Positions 46,278 through 55,053 of a stretch of 56,672 nucleotides of DNA are shown in pieces. How positions within the stretch are numbered: the stretch's first letter is position 1; each line of letters starts with the position of its first letter. The notes beneath the pieces are model-generated. The model was not told the origin of the DNA. It saw only the letters and a list, made by a program, of their open reading frames with translations, and did not search any database. The stretch comes from Paracoccaceae bacterium (GTDB taxonomy: Bacteria > Pseudomonadota > Alphaproteobacteria > Rhodobacterales > Rhodobacteraceae), in NCBI GenBank assembly GCA_030148745.1, contig JASBSV010000137.1, forward strand, positions 1-56,672, read 5' to 3'. The translations under genes and the position numbers were made by a program.

Positions 46278-47576
46278 ATGTATCGGGTCTGGAATTTCGT
46301 TGTAAACTATTCAATCTTGCTGATCGGCGGCGCGCTGATCGCGCTGGTCTGGGCGAATGTCGATCCGAAATCCTATCTGCACATCATCGAATACCCGCTG
46401 TTGTTCAATGACTGGGTCGGTGCCGATTACGCGGAATGGGCCAAGAAATTCGGCCCCGGATACGAGGCCTTCGGAGGGGCAGGCGCCGAACGTGTTCTTT
46501 ACCTTCAGTATCTGGTCAATGACATTTTGATGGCCTTCTTCTTTGCCGTTGCGGCCAAGGAAGTCTGGGAGGCGGTGATCCTCAAAAACGGTGCGCTGCG
46601 CGGAAAAAAAGCGGCTACACCGCTTTTCGCGACTGCGGGCGGCATGTTGGGGCCGATCGCGATCTATCTGGGTGTGGCGGCATTTTTGGGCTCGGACGTC
46701 TATAATGCAGTCGCGCGCGGATGGGCCATTCCGACCGCCACGGATATCGCCTTTTCCTATCTTGTTGGACGGCTCGTCTTTGGCGCCGGGCACCCGGCGG
46801 TTCGCTTTTTGCTGCTTCTGGCCATCGCCGATGACGCGGCGGGCCTGATCATTCTGGCGATCTTTTACCCCACGGGCGAGATCGCACCGCAGTGGCTGCT
46901 GCTGTCGGTTGCCGCGGCTGTAGGCGCTTTTGTCCTGTTCAACTGGTTGCCGCGCAAACTGGACCGCAACAACCAGATGCGCCCGGCCTCGACCTGGGTG
47001 CGTCAGGTTCTGTCGTTCTGGCCCTATCTTTTTGCCGGTGTTCTCAGCTGGTACGGCTTTATGCGTGCCGGGCTGCATCCGGCGCTGGGCCTGTTGCCGG
47101 TGGTTCCCGCCATCCCACATGCCGATCGCGCCTTTGGCATCTTTTCCGAGGCCGAGCGTTATCTGAAGGATCTTCTGAACCATACCGAGCATCTTCTGAA
47201 ACACCCGGTCGAGATCATCCTGTTCTTTTTCGGCTTCATGAATGCCGGTGTGGAATTCAGCGCGATATCGGCGCCGACATGGCTTGTTCTGGCGGGGCTT
47301 TTGATCGGCAAACCCTTTGGCGTTCTGATATTCGGCTGGATTGCCGCGCGGCCGCTTGGACTGGGCCTGCCTGCGGGGATGCGAACGGTGGATCTGTTCG
47401 TGATCGGCTGTGTGGCGGCCATCGGCTTTACCGTGTCGCTCTTTATCGCGTCGGTTGCCTTCCCGAACGGGCCGGTTCAGGAGGCCGCCAAAATGGGCGC
47501 GCTCTTCAGCTTCGCGGCCGCTATCGTATCGCTGATCGCCGGGAAGATATTCCGGGTCGAGAAACAACACGGCTAA
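46278..47576 (+). CDS. nhaA: Na+/H+ antiporter NhaA
   Basis: The protein has 432 residues and starts at an ATG after GGGGAGAGG. It has about twelve membrane segments. NhaA landmarks are AIPTATDIAFSYLVGRL and the ion-binding Asp pair in LAIADDAAGLIILAIFY. FFFGFMNAGVEFSAI and IGCVAAIGFTVSLFIASVAF lie in the C-terminal half. It exchanges sodium for protons to control pH and salt, fitting a marine organism. It ends before a strong palindromic terminator and is divergent from the glycosylase gene across 171 bp. Confidence 0.93.
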   Translation: MYRVWNFVVNYSILLIGGALIALVWANVDPKSYLHIIEYPLLFNDWVGADYAEWAKKFGPGYEAFGGAGAERVLYLQYLVNDILMAFFFAVAAKEVWEAVILKNGALRGKKAATPLFATAGGMLGPIAIYLGVAAFLGSDVYNAVARGWAIPTATDIAFSYLVGRLVFGAGHPAVRFLLLLAIADDAAGLIILAIFYPTGEIAPQWLLLSVAAAVGAFVLFNWLPRKLDRNNQMRPASTWVRQVLSFWPYLFAGVLSWYGFMRAGLHPALGLLPVVPAIPHADRAFGIFSEAERYLKDLLNHTEHLLKHPVEIILFFFGFMNAGVEFSAISAPTWLVLAGLLIGKPFGVLIFGWIAARPLGLGLPAGMRTVDLFVIGCVAAIGFTVSLFIASVAFPNGPVQEAAKMGALFSFAAAIVSLIAGKIFRVEKQHG

Positions 47577-47596
47577 GATCGTGCCTCTGTCAAAGC

Positions 47597-47624
47597 GAAA
47601 ACCCGGGGAATTCCCCGGGTTTTC
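47597..47624. terminator. Bidirectional terminator palindrome after nhaA
   Basis: A perfect 28-base inverted repeat is centred at 47610/47611: GAAAACCCGGGGAA with TTCCCCGGGTTTTC. The GC core has four A on one side and four T on the other, 20 bp after the nhaA stop. Confidence 0.78.
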
Positions 47625-47656
47625 CGCCCATTTCAGCCGCAATCGTTCGAAGATCA

Positions 47657-47686
47657 TTGTAAATTGCGGTTCAAAGAAGACATAAT
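47657..47686 (+). promoter_or_regulatory. Candidate promoter of the kps-kdsA unit
   Basis: TTGTAA (47657-47662), an 18-base spacer and CATAAT (47681-47686) lie 83 bases before the kpsT start. Two GTTAAG repeats (near 47703 and 47729) follow in the leader; no known binding motif is recognised in them. Confidence 0.35.
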
Positions 47687-47769
47687 ACCGCCCAAATACA
47701 TCGTTAAGTTGGCCTGCATAAATGTCTGTTAAGGACTGAACCGATACAGGGCAGCATCGGGGCGAGCAG

Positions 47770-48429
47770 ATGCTAGAGTTTGAAAATGTCAGCAAGTCCT
47801 TTTGGACTGGAAGGCAACGCAAGGTCATTCTCGACCGTGCATCCTTCAAGGTGGAGCTTGGCAATTCGATGGGCATTCTGGCGCCCAACGGAACCGGCAA
47901 GACAACGCTGATCAACATGATGGCCGGGCTGGAAAAGCCTGACGAGGGCGAGATCAGGCGCGGCTGCCGGATCTCTTTTCCTCTGGGTTTCATGGGCGGG
48001 GTGATCGGCAGGCACACGGCCAAGGAAAACAGCCGGTATATCGCCCGGCTCTATGGTCTGGACCCCGATTATGTCGAGGCGTTTTGCCGGTGGCTTTGTG
48101 GTCTGGAAGAATATTTCGACATGCCGCTTGGCACCTATAGTACCGGGATGCGATCCCGGTTCAGTTTTGCGCTGCTATTGGCGCTGGATTTTGATATCTA
48201 TCTGATCGACGAAGGCATGCCGGGGTCAACCGATGTCGAATTCAACAGGAAAGCCGGATCGATCCTGAAGGAACGTCTGGAAAAGACGACGGTGATCATC
48301 GTTTCGCATCAGGCGGCGACGCTTGAAAAATTCTGCCGCTCGGCGGCCGTTCTGCGAGATGGGCGGCTTTATCAGTTTGACACCTTGGAAGAGGCAAAAC
48401 AGCTCTATGACTACGAAGCCCAAGGCTAA
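47770..48429 (+). CDS. kpsT: Capsule polysaccharide ABC exporter ATPase (KpsT/BexA/CtrD type)
   Basis: This 219-residue protein has Walker A APNGTGKTT (38-46), the signature YSTGMRSRFSFALL (123-136), Walker B IYLIDEGMPG (143-152; Asp147, Glu148) and VSHQAATLEKFC. The STGM signature and DEGMPGSTD are typical of KpsT. It powers export of capsule chains through KpsM, which is not found next to it. Its end overlaps kpsE by 23 bases. Confidence 0.9.
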   Translation: MLEFENVSKSFWTGRQRKVILDRASFKVELGNSMGILAPNGTGKTTLINMMAGLEKPDEGEIRRGCRISFPLGFMGGVIGRHTAKENSRYIARLYGLDPDYVEAFCRWLCGLEEYFDMPLGTYSTGMRSRFSFALLLALDFDIYLIDEGMPGSTDVEFNRKAGSILKERLEKTTVIIVSHQAATLEKFCRSAAVLRDGRLYQFDTLEEAKQLYDYEAQG

Positions 48430-50023
48430 GAAATTCCGCATCCGGCGCAGCGCGCCCCTGACGAGTTCCAGCGCGGCGGGTGCGCCAAGCGGGCAGGCGG
48501 CGGCAAGCGCGGCACATTCGGCCGCGCCGGAGGCTGAGGAAAAAGCCGAACAGGTCCACACCGGCGAAGTGTCCTCGGCCGCCGAGGTGTCGACAGAAAC
48601 CGGGATTGAGGCGATCCGCCGCGAAGGTCTGACCGGACGGCAACTGAGGATGGCGCGCCGCGTGGCGCAGCGCAACGGTCTTGCCCCTACCTCGGATTTC
48701 GATGCGGTGCGGCTTTTGCGTGAGCAGGGGATCGACCCCTTTCAGCGTTCGAACATGCTTGAACTTGTGGTGCCGGGTACAGGCGGCTCCTCTGGTGGGG
48801 CAAAGCAGAACCTGCCGCAGACGGTGCCGCCAGCGGGCAAGAACCTGCCGTCAAGCGAGGTGATGACCGAAGACATGCGGATCCGCGAGATCCGCAATAT
48901 CCAGCGCGATATTGTAAGGCGCCGCCGCAAGAAGACGCTGATGCTGATGCTTCGGCTGGCATTTTTTGTCGGGCTGCCGACACTGATGGCAGGCTATTAT
49001 TATTACGTGATGGCAACGCCGCTTTACGCCACCAAGTCGGAGTTTGTCATTCAGCAGGCCCAGCCGCAGGGCGCGGGCAAACTGGGCGGTCTTTTGTCGG
49101 GGACAAGTTTTGCCACCTCACAGGATTCAATCGCCGTACAAAGCTATCTGGAATCGCGCGATGCGATGATGCGGCTGAATGCCGACGAGGGCTTCAAGGC
49201 GCATTTCAGCCAGCCCAATATCGATCCGCTTCAGCGGCTTGATAAGAATGCCTCAAACGAAGAGGCTTATAAGCTATACAAACGGAACGTGAAGCTTGGC
49301 TATGATCCCAGCGAAGGGATCATTCGGATGGAGGTGACCGCCGCCGATCCTGAGACCAGCCGCCGGTTTTCCGAAGCGCTTATCTCTTATGCCGAGGCAC
49401 GGGTCGACAACCTGACGCGCCGCTTGCGCACCGACCAGATGGCCGGCGCCGTTGAAAGCTTCAAGGATGCCGAGAACAAGATGCGCGCGGCCCAGACGCG
49501 GGTGATCAAGCTTAAGGAGGCGAGCGGCGTTGTCGATGGAACGAGCGTCGTTTCAACCCGCGTCGGCCAGATCTCGTCTTTCGAGCTGGAGCTGGCGCAG
49601 AAGAAACTGGCCCTGCAAGGGCTTTTGAGCAACCCAAGCCCGAACCGTGCTCGCGTCGCTGGCCTGCAGGGCGATATTAAACGTATCGAAAAACTGATCG
49701 CCCAGATGCAGGGCGAGCTGACGACCACCAAAAAGAACAGCGAGTCGCTGGCCCGCACGTCGAGCGAGCTTTTGGTAGCCGAGGCCGAATTGCAGACCCG
49801 CCAGATGATGCTGAGCCAGGCCCTGCAGCAGCTTGAGATGGCCCGAGTGGATGCTAATCGTCAGACCCGCTATCTGTCGCTTGGGGTGTCGCCGGTCCCA
49901 CCGGATGAGCCGACCTATCCCAGATCCTTCGAGGATACCGTCCTTGCGTTTTTGATTTTTTCGGGGATCTATCTGATGATTTCGCTGACCGCTTCGATCC
50001 TGCGCGAACAGGTAACATCCTAA
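48407..50023 (+). CDS. kpsE: Capsule export inner-membrane protein (KpsE/CtrB-type, long N-terminus)
   Basis: The protein is 538 residues from the ATG at 48407. A charged Ala/Ser/Glu-rich N-terminal extension of about 175 residues precedes the first membrane segment (about 177-201, LMLRLAFFVGLPTLMAGYYYY). A periplasmic region with a long coiled coil (about 330-480) follows, including LSVSPVPPDEPTYPRSFE-like PxxPxxP near the end (LGVSPVPPDEPTYP), then a second membrane segment (about 507-530). This is the polysaccharide-copolymerase-like KpsE family, which links the exporter to the outer-membrane KpsD. E. coli KpsE lacks the long cytoplasmic extension. Confidence 0.85.
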   Translation: MTTKPKAKKFRIRRSAPLTSSSAAGAPSGQAAASAAHSAAPEAEEKAEQVHTGEVSSAAEVSTETGIEAIRREGLTGRQLRMARRVAQRNGLAPTSDFDAVRLLREQGIDPFQRSNMLELVVPGTGGSSGGAKQNLPQTVPPAGKNLPSSEVMTEDMRIREIRNIQRDIVRRRRKKTLMLMLRLAFFVGLPTLMAGYYYYVMATPLYATKSEFVIQQAQPQGAGKLGGLLSGTSFATSQDSIAVQSYLESRDAMMRLNADEGFKAHFSQPNIDPLQRLDKNASNEEAYKLYKRNVKLGYDPSEGIIRMEVTAADPETSRRFSEALISYAEARVDNLTRRLRTDQMAGAVESFKDAENKMRAAQTRVIKLKEASGVVDGTSVVSTRVGQISSFELELAQKKLALQGLLSNPSPNRARVAGLQGDIKRIEKLIAQMQGELTTTKKNSESLARTSSELLVAEAELQTRQMMLSQALQQLEMARVDANRQTRYLSLGVSPVPPDEPTYPRSFEDTVLAFLIFSGIYLMISLTASILREQVTS

Positions 50024-50024
50024 G

Positions 50025-50858
50025 ATGACAACCCTGTCGATCGGCGCTCTATCGGTTGGCAATGACCAGCCCCTGACGCTGATCGCGGGTCCGTGCCAGA
50101 TTGAAAGCCGCGATCATGCGCTGATGATCGGTGACAAGCTGACCCGGGCCGCAGAGGCGGCCGGGCTGGGGCTGATATTCAAATCGTCCTATGACAAGGC
50201 AAACCGCACCTCAGGCAGCGCGCCGCGCGGTGTCGGGATGGAGGCGGGGCTGCGTATCCTGTCGGACGTGCGCGCCGCGCTGGGTTGTCCGGTTCTAACG
50301 GATGTGCACCTGCCCGCCGATTGCGCGCCGGTTGCTGAAGTGGTGGATATCTTGCAGATCCCGGCCTTTTTATGCCGTCAGACCGATTTGCTGACGGCGG
50401 CGGGCGAAACCGGGGCGGCGGTCAACATCAAGAAGGGGCAGTTTCTGGCGCCTTGGGATATGGATCATGTGGCCGAAAAGGTTGCCGCAACCGGCAACCG
50501 GCGGATCATGCTGACCGAGCGTGGTACAAGCTTTGGCTATAACACTCTGGTCACCGATATGCGCGCGTTGCCGCGGATGAAACAGACCGGTTATCCGGTG
50601 GTGATGGATGCCACCCATTCGGTGCAGGAGCCGGGGGGGCAGGGCGCTGCGTCGGGCGGCAACCGGGCACTTGCCCCGGTGATGGCACGCGCAGCGGTGT
50701 CACTGGGTATTGCGGCGGTCTTCATCGAGACGCATCAGGACCCCGATAACGCGCCATCGGACGGGGCCAACATGATCCCGGTCGATCAGATGCCCGGCCT
50801 GATGGCCACTCTGGCCGCCTTTGACCGGCTGGCAAAACAACAACCCCTCGGGATGTGA
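50025..50858 (+). CDS. kdsA: 3-deoxy-8-phosphooctulonate (Kdo-8-P) synthase
   Basis: This 277-residue protein starts one base after the kpsE stop. It has LIAGPCQIESRDHAL (about 18-32), FKSSYDKANRTS (PEP and sugar-phosphate contacts), LTDVHLP, VNIKKGQFLAPWDM and MDATHSVQEPGGQGAASGG. It joins PEP and arabinose-5-phosphate for Kdo, used in lipid A and in the poly-Kdo linker of exported capsules. Cys23 in GPC is at the metal-ligand position of metal-dependent forms. Confidence 0.97.
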   Translation: MTTLSIGALSVGNDQPLTLIAGPCQIESRDHALMIGDKLTRAAEAAGLGLIFKSSYDKANRTSGSAPRGVGMEAGLRILSDVRAALGCPVLTDVHLPADCAPVAEVVDILQIPAFLCRQTDLLTAAGETGAAVNIKKGQFLAPWDMDHVAEKVAATGNRRIMLTERGTSFGYNTLVTDMRALPRMKQTGYPVVMDATHSVQEPGGQGAASGGNRALAPVMARAAVSLGIAAVFIETHQDPDNAPSDGANMIPVDQMPGLMATLAAFDRLAKQQPLGM

Positions 50859-50866
50859 AAGATAGG

Positions 50867-52366
50867 ATGAGTATGAAGCCTGCAAAACTCGTGACGCAGA
50901 ACAGTTGGGAATTTCTGCGCGACCCGATGATCGTGCCCACCGGATTTCGCGAATATGACGCGCGGTGGAAATACCCCGACGACATCAACCTGCCCGGTAT
51001 TACCGCGCTGGGCCTGGGTCTGGGCACGCAAATGCACCGTCGCGGCATCCGCCCCGAGATTGCCGTTGGCAATGACTATCGCGACTATTCTTTGTCGATC
51101 AAGAACGCGCTGATGCTGGGGCTGATGCAGGCGGGCATTCATGTCAGGGATATCGGGCCGGCCCTGTCGCCCATGGCCTATTTCAGTCAGTTCCATTTGG
51201 ATGTGCCTGCCGTGGCGATGGTAACGGCCTCGCATAATCCCAATGGCTGGACCGGCGTCAAAATGGGCTTTGACCGTCCGCTGACCCACGGCCCGGACGA
51301 GATGGCCGAGCTGCGCGATATCGTCCTGAATGGTGAGGGGGCCCTGCGCGAGGGTGGCCGGCTGAGCCGGGTTGACGGTGTGCGCGAGGCCTATCTTGAC
51401 GATCTGGTCGGTGATTTCCACCTGTCACGCCCGCTCAAGGTTGTCTGCGCGACCGGGAACGGCACCGCCTCGGCCTTTGCGCCCGAGGTTCTGCGCCGGA
51501 TCGGGGCCGAGGTTGTTCCGCTGCACACCGAGCTTGATTACAATTTCCCGAACTACAATCCCAATCCAGAAGCGCTCGAGATGCTGCACGACATGGCGCG
51601 CATGGTGCGTGAAAGCGGCGCGGACATGGCGCTGGGCTTTGATGGCGACGGTGATCGCTGCGGGGTTGTGGATGACGAGGGAGAAGAGATCTTTGCCGAT
51701 AAGGTCGGTGTCATCATGGCCCGCGATCTGGCACGTATCTACCCCGGATCGACCTTTGTTGCCGATGTGAAATCGACCGGCCTTTTCGCCTCGGACCCCG
51801 AGTTGAAGAAATACGATATCAAGGCCGACTACTGGAAAACAGGGCATAGCCACATGAAGCGCCGGGTGCGCGAGATCGGGGCATTGGCGGGTTTTGAAAA
51901 ATCGGGGCATTACTTTTTGGCCGGCCCGATCGGCCGCGGCTATGACTGCGGCATGCGCGTGGCGGTCGAGATCTGTAAGCTGATGGATCGCAACCCCGAC
52001 AAATCGATGTCGGATCTGCGCAAGGCCCTGCCGCGCACCTATGCCACGCCCACCATGTCGCCCCATTGCGATGATGCCGTGAAATACGACGTTCTGGATC
52101 GTATAGTTGAGCGGCTTACCGCGGTGGCTGCCTCGGGCGGAACGCTGGCCGGGCGCGCAATCGCTCAGGTTGTCACCGTCAACGGCGCCAGGGTTATCCT
52201 GGATAATGGCGCCTGGGGGCTGGTGCGCGCCTCTTCCAACACGCCCAATCTGGTGGTGGTCTGCGAAAGCCCGCAAAGCGACGCAGAAATGCGGGCGATA
52301 TTTGCCGATCTCGACGCCGTGATCCGGACCGAGGATGCCGTCGGCGCCTATGACCAGACGATCTGA
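50867..52366 (+). CDS. Phosphomannomutase/phosphoglucomutase family enzyme
   Basis: The protein has 499 residues from the ATG at 50867; GTG 50855 and ATG 50873 are alternatives. It has the N-terminal FREYDARWKYP, the phospho-Ser122 in VTASHNPNGWTGVKMG, the metal loop LGFDGDGDRCGVV and the sugar-binding GFEKSGHYFL, then the phosphate-binding C-domain. It interconverts hexose 6- and 1-phosphates for sugar nucleotides; mannose or glucose specificity is not readable. It is eight bases after kdsA, so likely part of the capsule unit. Confidence 0.92.
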   Translation: MSMKPAKLVTQNSWEFLRDPMIVPTGFREYDARWKYPDDINLPGITALGLGLGTQMHRRGIRPEIAVGNDYRDYSLSIKNALMLGLMQAGIHVRDIGPALSPMAYFSQFHLDVPAVAMVTASHNPNGWTGVKMGFDRPLTHGPDEMAELRDIVLNGEGALREGGRLSRVDGVREAYLDDLVGDFHLSRPLKVVCATGNGTASAFAPEVLRRIGAEVVPLHTELDYNFPNYNPNPEALEMLHDMARMVRESGADMALGFDGDGDRCGVVDDEGEEIFADKVGVIMARDLARIYPGSTFVADVKSTGLFASDPELKKYDIKADYWKTGHSHMKRRVREIGALAGFEKSGHYFLAGPIGRGYDCGMRVAVEICKLMDRNPDKSMSDLRKALPRTYATPTMSPHCDDAVKYDVLDRIVERLTAVAASGGTLAGRAIAQVVTVNGARVILDNGAWGLVRASSNTPNLVVVCESPQSDAEMRAIFADLDAVIRTEDAVGAYDQTI

Positions 52367-52438
52367 AGGCAGACGGGCCCCGCAGTTCGCGCGACAAAGG
52401 CGGCGAGAAGAGATATTCATTGTCTTTTTTCGAGAAAC

Positions 52439-52454
52439 GGGGCTTGAAAGCCCC
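52439..52454. terminator. Possible hairpin after the phosphohexomutase gene
   Basis: GGGGCT (52439-52444) pairs with AGCCCC (52449-52454) around a TGAA loop, 72 bp after the stop. It has no T tract after it; a T6 run lies just before it. Confidence 0.3.
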
Positions 52455-52484
52455 CGCGCCCCGGCGTAATTAGCGGCGCACCGT

Positions 52485-52559
52485 TGGGGTGTAGCCAAGT
52501 GGTAAGGCAGCAGTTTTTGGTACTGTGTATCGTAGGTTCGAATCCTACCACCCCAGCCA
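52485..52559 (+). tRNA. tRNA-Gln (TTG)
   Basis: The 75 bases include an encoded CCA. Acceptor arms TGGGGTG and CACCCCA pair, the anticodon TTG lies in the loop TTTTGGT, and the T loop is GGTTCGAATCC. It marks the border between core genes and the recombinase-bearing region. Confidence 0.96.
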
Positions 52560-52569
52560 CGCTTCCCAT

Positions 52570-52586
52570 GAATCAGAGACTGATTC
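52570..52586. repeat. Inverted repeat just after tRNA-Gln
   Basis: GAATCAG (52570-52576) and CTGATTC (52580-52586) form a perfect seven-pair stem with a three-base loop, ten bases after the tRNA. It could be the tRNA terminator or part of an attachment site. The 172-bp spacer to the recombinase stop holds nothing else recognised. Confidence 0.4.
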
Positions 52587-52731
52587 GCGGTGCCCGGCTT
52601 TGCTCGCGCGTTTTCAAAGGCTTGTGGCGGGCTCGCATTTGCAGAGACGCAATACGCAGGTCGGAACAGGTCCGATATCCTCCAAAGTCTCGGGTGGCCG
52701 ATTTCGCGATACACGGTGTGCGGGGAAGGGA

Positions 52732-54384
52732 TCAGAGAGTCGCGATGAGATTGCGCTGCGCCTGCCAGTCAATGAGCAGTTCATGGCGCAGGCACCAGTC
52801 CGATGTAAAGCCGACTGGCTGACGGCCCTCCAACGCATCCCGGATGATATCCGGCGCAAGGAAGGCAAGATCAAGCATCTGCTGAATGCGGCGTTTTGAA
52901 GTTCCAGTTTCCCGGGAGATATCAGCAAAAGTCTTTCCTGCTTTGAGCATCCCATACCAAGCATGTGCACTGGCGATGTTGGCGAGCAGAGTTTCGTCAA
53001 CGGCTCGGGCGACGCCGTTCAGGATGATTTTCGTTTCAACGCCGCGTTTGCGGGTGCGGAAGGGTGACTGGATCGCCGGCAGATCACCGGCGATCCTTCG
53101 CGCATCAATGCCGATGCAATGTGCAAGTGCCTTGGGGCACAGTGTGATGGTGATGGCGCCCGGTGCGAGTTTCACGCTATCTGCTAGCCCGACGACGTCT
53201 TCCGTCCGCTTCGAAGCTGTGATGCCGTCCAGTCTATCCCTGATCGACTGAACTTCGCCTGCGGGGCAGCCCGGAACGATATCCATAACGGTGCCATTTC
53301 GTCTGAGATGGCCGCCGATAAGGTTTTCCACGGTGCTTTCCAGTTCCATGGCAGGCAGACGCCACCCATCAGTATTGGCGTTGCCACTGCACGCTATGAG
53401 GCGGTGGGAGATGTAATAACGAAGCCTCATGCCCGTCTTCGACTTCGAATGCGATGGCGTCAGCCGATCGCCAGTTTCATCGAAGAGCTTGCCGGTCAGA
53501 AGCGACGGCTGCGTTGTTCTTTTCCCGCGCGATTTGATCTTTCTCTTCCTGGTTGCCCCGTTTTGGAGCATCGCCTGAACAGCCTCCCATCTTTCAGGGG
53601 AAATGATCGCGTCGTGTTGTCCCTCATAGACCTGGCCCTTGTGCCGGATGCGCCCGGCATAGATTGGGTTGGTCAGGACCTGATGGATATGTCCGCGGGA
53701 AAAAGGCTGACCGCCAGATGGCATTCCATCTGGTGAGACGCGCCTCTTGGTCACCAGCCCGGCAGCGTCCGCTTTGTCCTTCACCTTGCGGATGATGCCG
53801 TGCGTTTCATAAAGATCGTACAAGTTCCTGACGGTTTCCGCTTCCCGTTCATTGATCCGAAGCGTGCGGTCGTCCGGATCATAGCCGAGCGGGACATTAC
53901 CGCCCATCCACAGGCCTTTCTTTTTAGAGGCTGCAATCTTGTCGCGGATTCGTTCTGCGGTGACTTCACGTTCGAACTGAGCGAATGAAAGCAGCATGTT
54001 GAGTGTCAGCCTCCCCATACTGGTCGCAGTGTTGAACGATTGCGTCACTGATACGAAGGAAGCCTCTGCCGCATCCAAGATGTCGACGATCTTTGCGAAG
54101 TCGGCGAGCGACCGCGTCAGGCGGTCTATCTTGTAGACGACAATCTGATCGACGAGCCCGGCTTCGATATTGTCCAGCAATTGCCGCAAGGCCGGCCGTT
54201 CGAGCGTTCCGCCAGACAGCCCCCCATCATCATAGTGGTCCTGCTGCAGCACCCATCCTTCGTGTTTCTGACTTGCGATGTAGGCCGTGCAGGCCTCCCG
54301 CTGCGCATCAAGCGAGTTGAATTCCTGCTCCAGCCCGTCTTCCGAGCTCTTTCGGGTATATATGGCGCAGCGGATCTTCTTCAT
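52732..54384 (-). CDS. Large serine site-specific recombinase
   Basis: The protein is 550 residues from the ATG at 54384, which overlaps the upstream gene's stop (ATGA); the frame extends further without homology. The N-terminal resolvase domain has the catalytic Ser13 in CAIYTRKSSEDG, LDAQREACTAYI, YKIDRLTRSLADFAKI and FAQFEREVTAERIRDKI. A recombinase domain follows (WMGGNVPLGYD, HQVLTNPIYAGRIRHKG). The usual zinc ribbon is replaced by a cysteine-poor LFDETGDRLTPSHSKSK segment, characteristic of the DUF2924-linked group. It is predicted to integrate or excise a mobile element. Its transcription points toward the tRNA-Gln. Confidence 0.93.
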   Translation of the reverse strand: MKKIRCAIYTRKSSEDGLEQEFNSLDAQREACTAYIASQKHEGWVLQQDHYDDGGLSGGTLERPALRQLLDNIEAGLVDQIVVYKIDRLTRSLADFAKIVDILDAAEASFVSVTQSFNTATSMGRLTLNMLLSFAQFEREVTAERIRDKIAASKKKGLWMGGNVPLGYDPDDRTLRINEREAETVRNLYDLYETHGIIRKVKDKADAAGLVTKRRVSPDGMPSGGQPFSRGHIHQVLTNPIYAGRIRHKGQVYEGQHDAIISPERWEAVQAMLQNGATRKRKIKSRGKRTTQPSLLTGKLFDETGDRLTPSHSKSKTGMRLRYYISHRLIACSGNANTDGWRLPAMELESTVENLIGGHLRRNGTVMDIVPGCPAGEVQSIRDRLDGITASKRTEDVVGLADSVKLAPGAITITLCPKALAHCIGIDARRIAGDLPAIQSPFRTRKRGVETKIILNGVARAVDETLLANIASAHAWYGMLKAGKTFADISRETGTSKRRIQQMLDLAFLAPDIIRDALEGRQPVGFTSDWCLRHELLIDWQAQRNLIATL

Positions 54385-54797
54385 GTGGCCTGCCGCCCTT
54401 TTTTCGTGAGGCCGAAGAAACGCGGGCCGGACCAGTTGGTTCCGGTAATGTGCCGTGCCAGTGCCGAGAGAGAAGGCCAGGTTTGACCATCGATCCGGAA
54501 ACCTTTCTCCAGCACCTCGACCTGATAGGTGCGCCCGTTCCACTCGCGTACAAGATGCGCCCCCGGTCTGAGCGTCATCGAGGATGGGGGAATCGCCTCT
54601 CTGGTATCTCCCTCGGCGATACGCATAAGGGCGCGGCGCATCTGAGCGGGGACACCGCCCTGCGCTTTGCACTGCGCCTCAAAGGCGAGCGCCTTTTCCA
54701 TAACGCGGACAGACAAGAAGGGCGGGAGCGACAGACCCATAGCCGCCTCCCATTCCTGTTTCAGACGAATCCGGTCCGGATGCGGATTACCGGGCAT
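54381..54797 (-). CDS. DUF2924 protein
   Basis: The protein has 138 residues. The helical first half ends RRALMRIAEGDTR, and the DUF2924 core is HLVREWNGRTYQVEVLEKGF, then WPSLSALARHITGTNWSGPR and FFGLTKK. The core looks like a small RNA/DNA-binding beta domain plus helix, but its role is unknown. It is regularly found directly upstream of this class of serine recombinase. The stop overlaps the recombinase start, and its own start overlaps the end of the DUF3489 gene by 11 bases. Confidence 0.9.
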   Translation of the reverse strand: MPGNPHPDRIRLKQEWEAAMGLSLPPFLSVRVMEKALAFEAQCKAQGGVPAQMRRALMRIAEGDTREAIPPSSMTLRPGAHLVREWNGRTYQVEVLEKGFRIDGQTWPSLSALARHITGTNWSGPRFFGLTKKGRQAT

Positions 54798-55053
54798 CTT
54801 CCGTTGCCTTTTCTACGGGGGAGTGAGCACCCGGCGCTTGCGCCACGATGCGATAGCGCGGGGACTGATTGCCTGACCCATCGTCCCTGATGACGTTGAA
54901 GCCTGCCTTCCTGAGCCCGCTCAGTGCCGCGCGGGTTGTGTGCGGCTGCCAGCCTAGCTTTTCGCTGATCGCGCCAACATCAGCTCCCGTCTTCCGCCGA
55001 AGCATCTGGACCAGCTGGGCTTTCTTCGTCTTCGATTTGGGTGTCTGTGTCAT
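54787..55053 (-). CDS. DUF3489 winged-helix-like protein
   Basis: The protein has 88 residues. A basic N-terminus (TQTPKSKTKKAQL) precedes a helix-turn-helix-like domain: LVQMLRRKTGADVGAISEKL, GWQPHTTRAALSGLRKAGF and the wing NVIRDDGS...RYRIV. It is a likely DNA-binding partner or regulator of the recombinase, being the first gene of the three-gene cassette. The C-terminal tail is disordered. Confidence 0.88.
   Translation of the reverse strand: MTQTPKSKTKKAQLVQMLRRKTGADVGAISEKLGWQPHTTRAALSGLRKAGFNVIRDDGSGNQSPRYRIVAQAPGAHSPVEKATEDAR

Noticed and set aside
46311-48023. 570-residue minus-strand open frame opposite nhaA and kpsT
   Set aside because: It spans two clear genes on the other strand and a terminator. 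Its composition is Arg/Gln/Pro-rich shadow translation.
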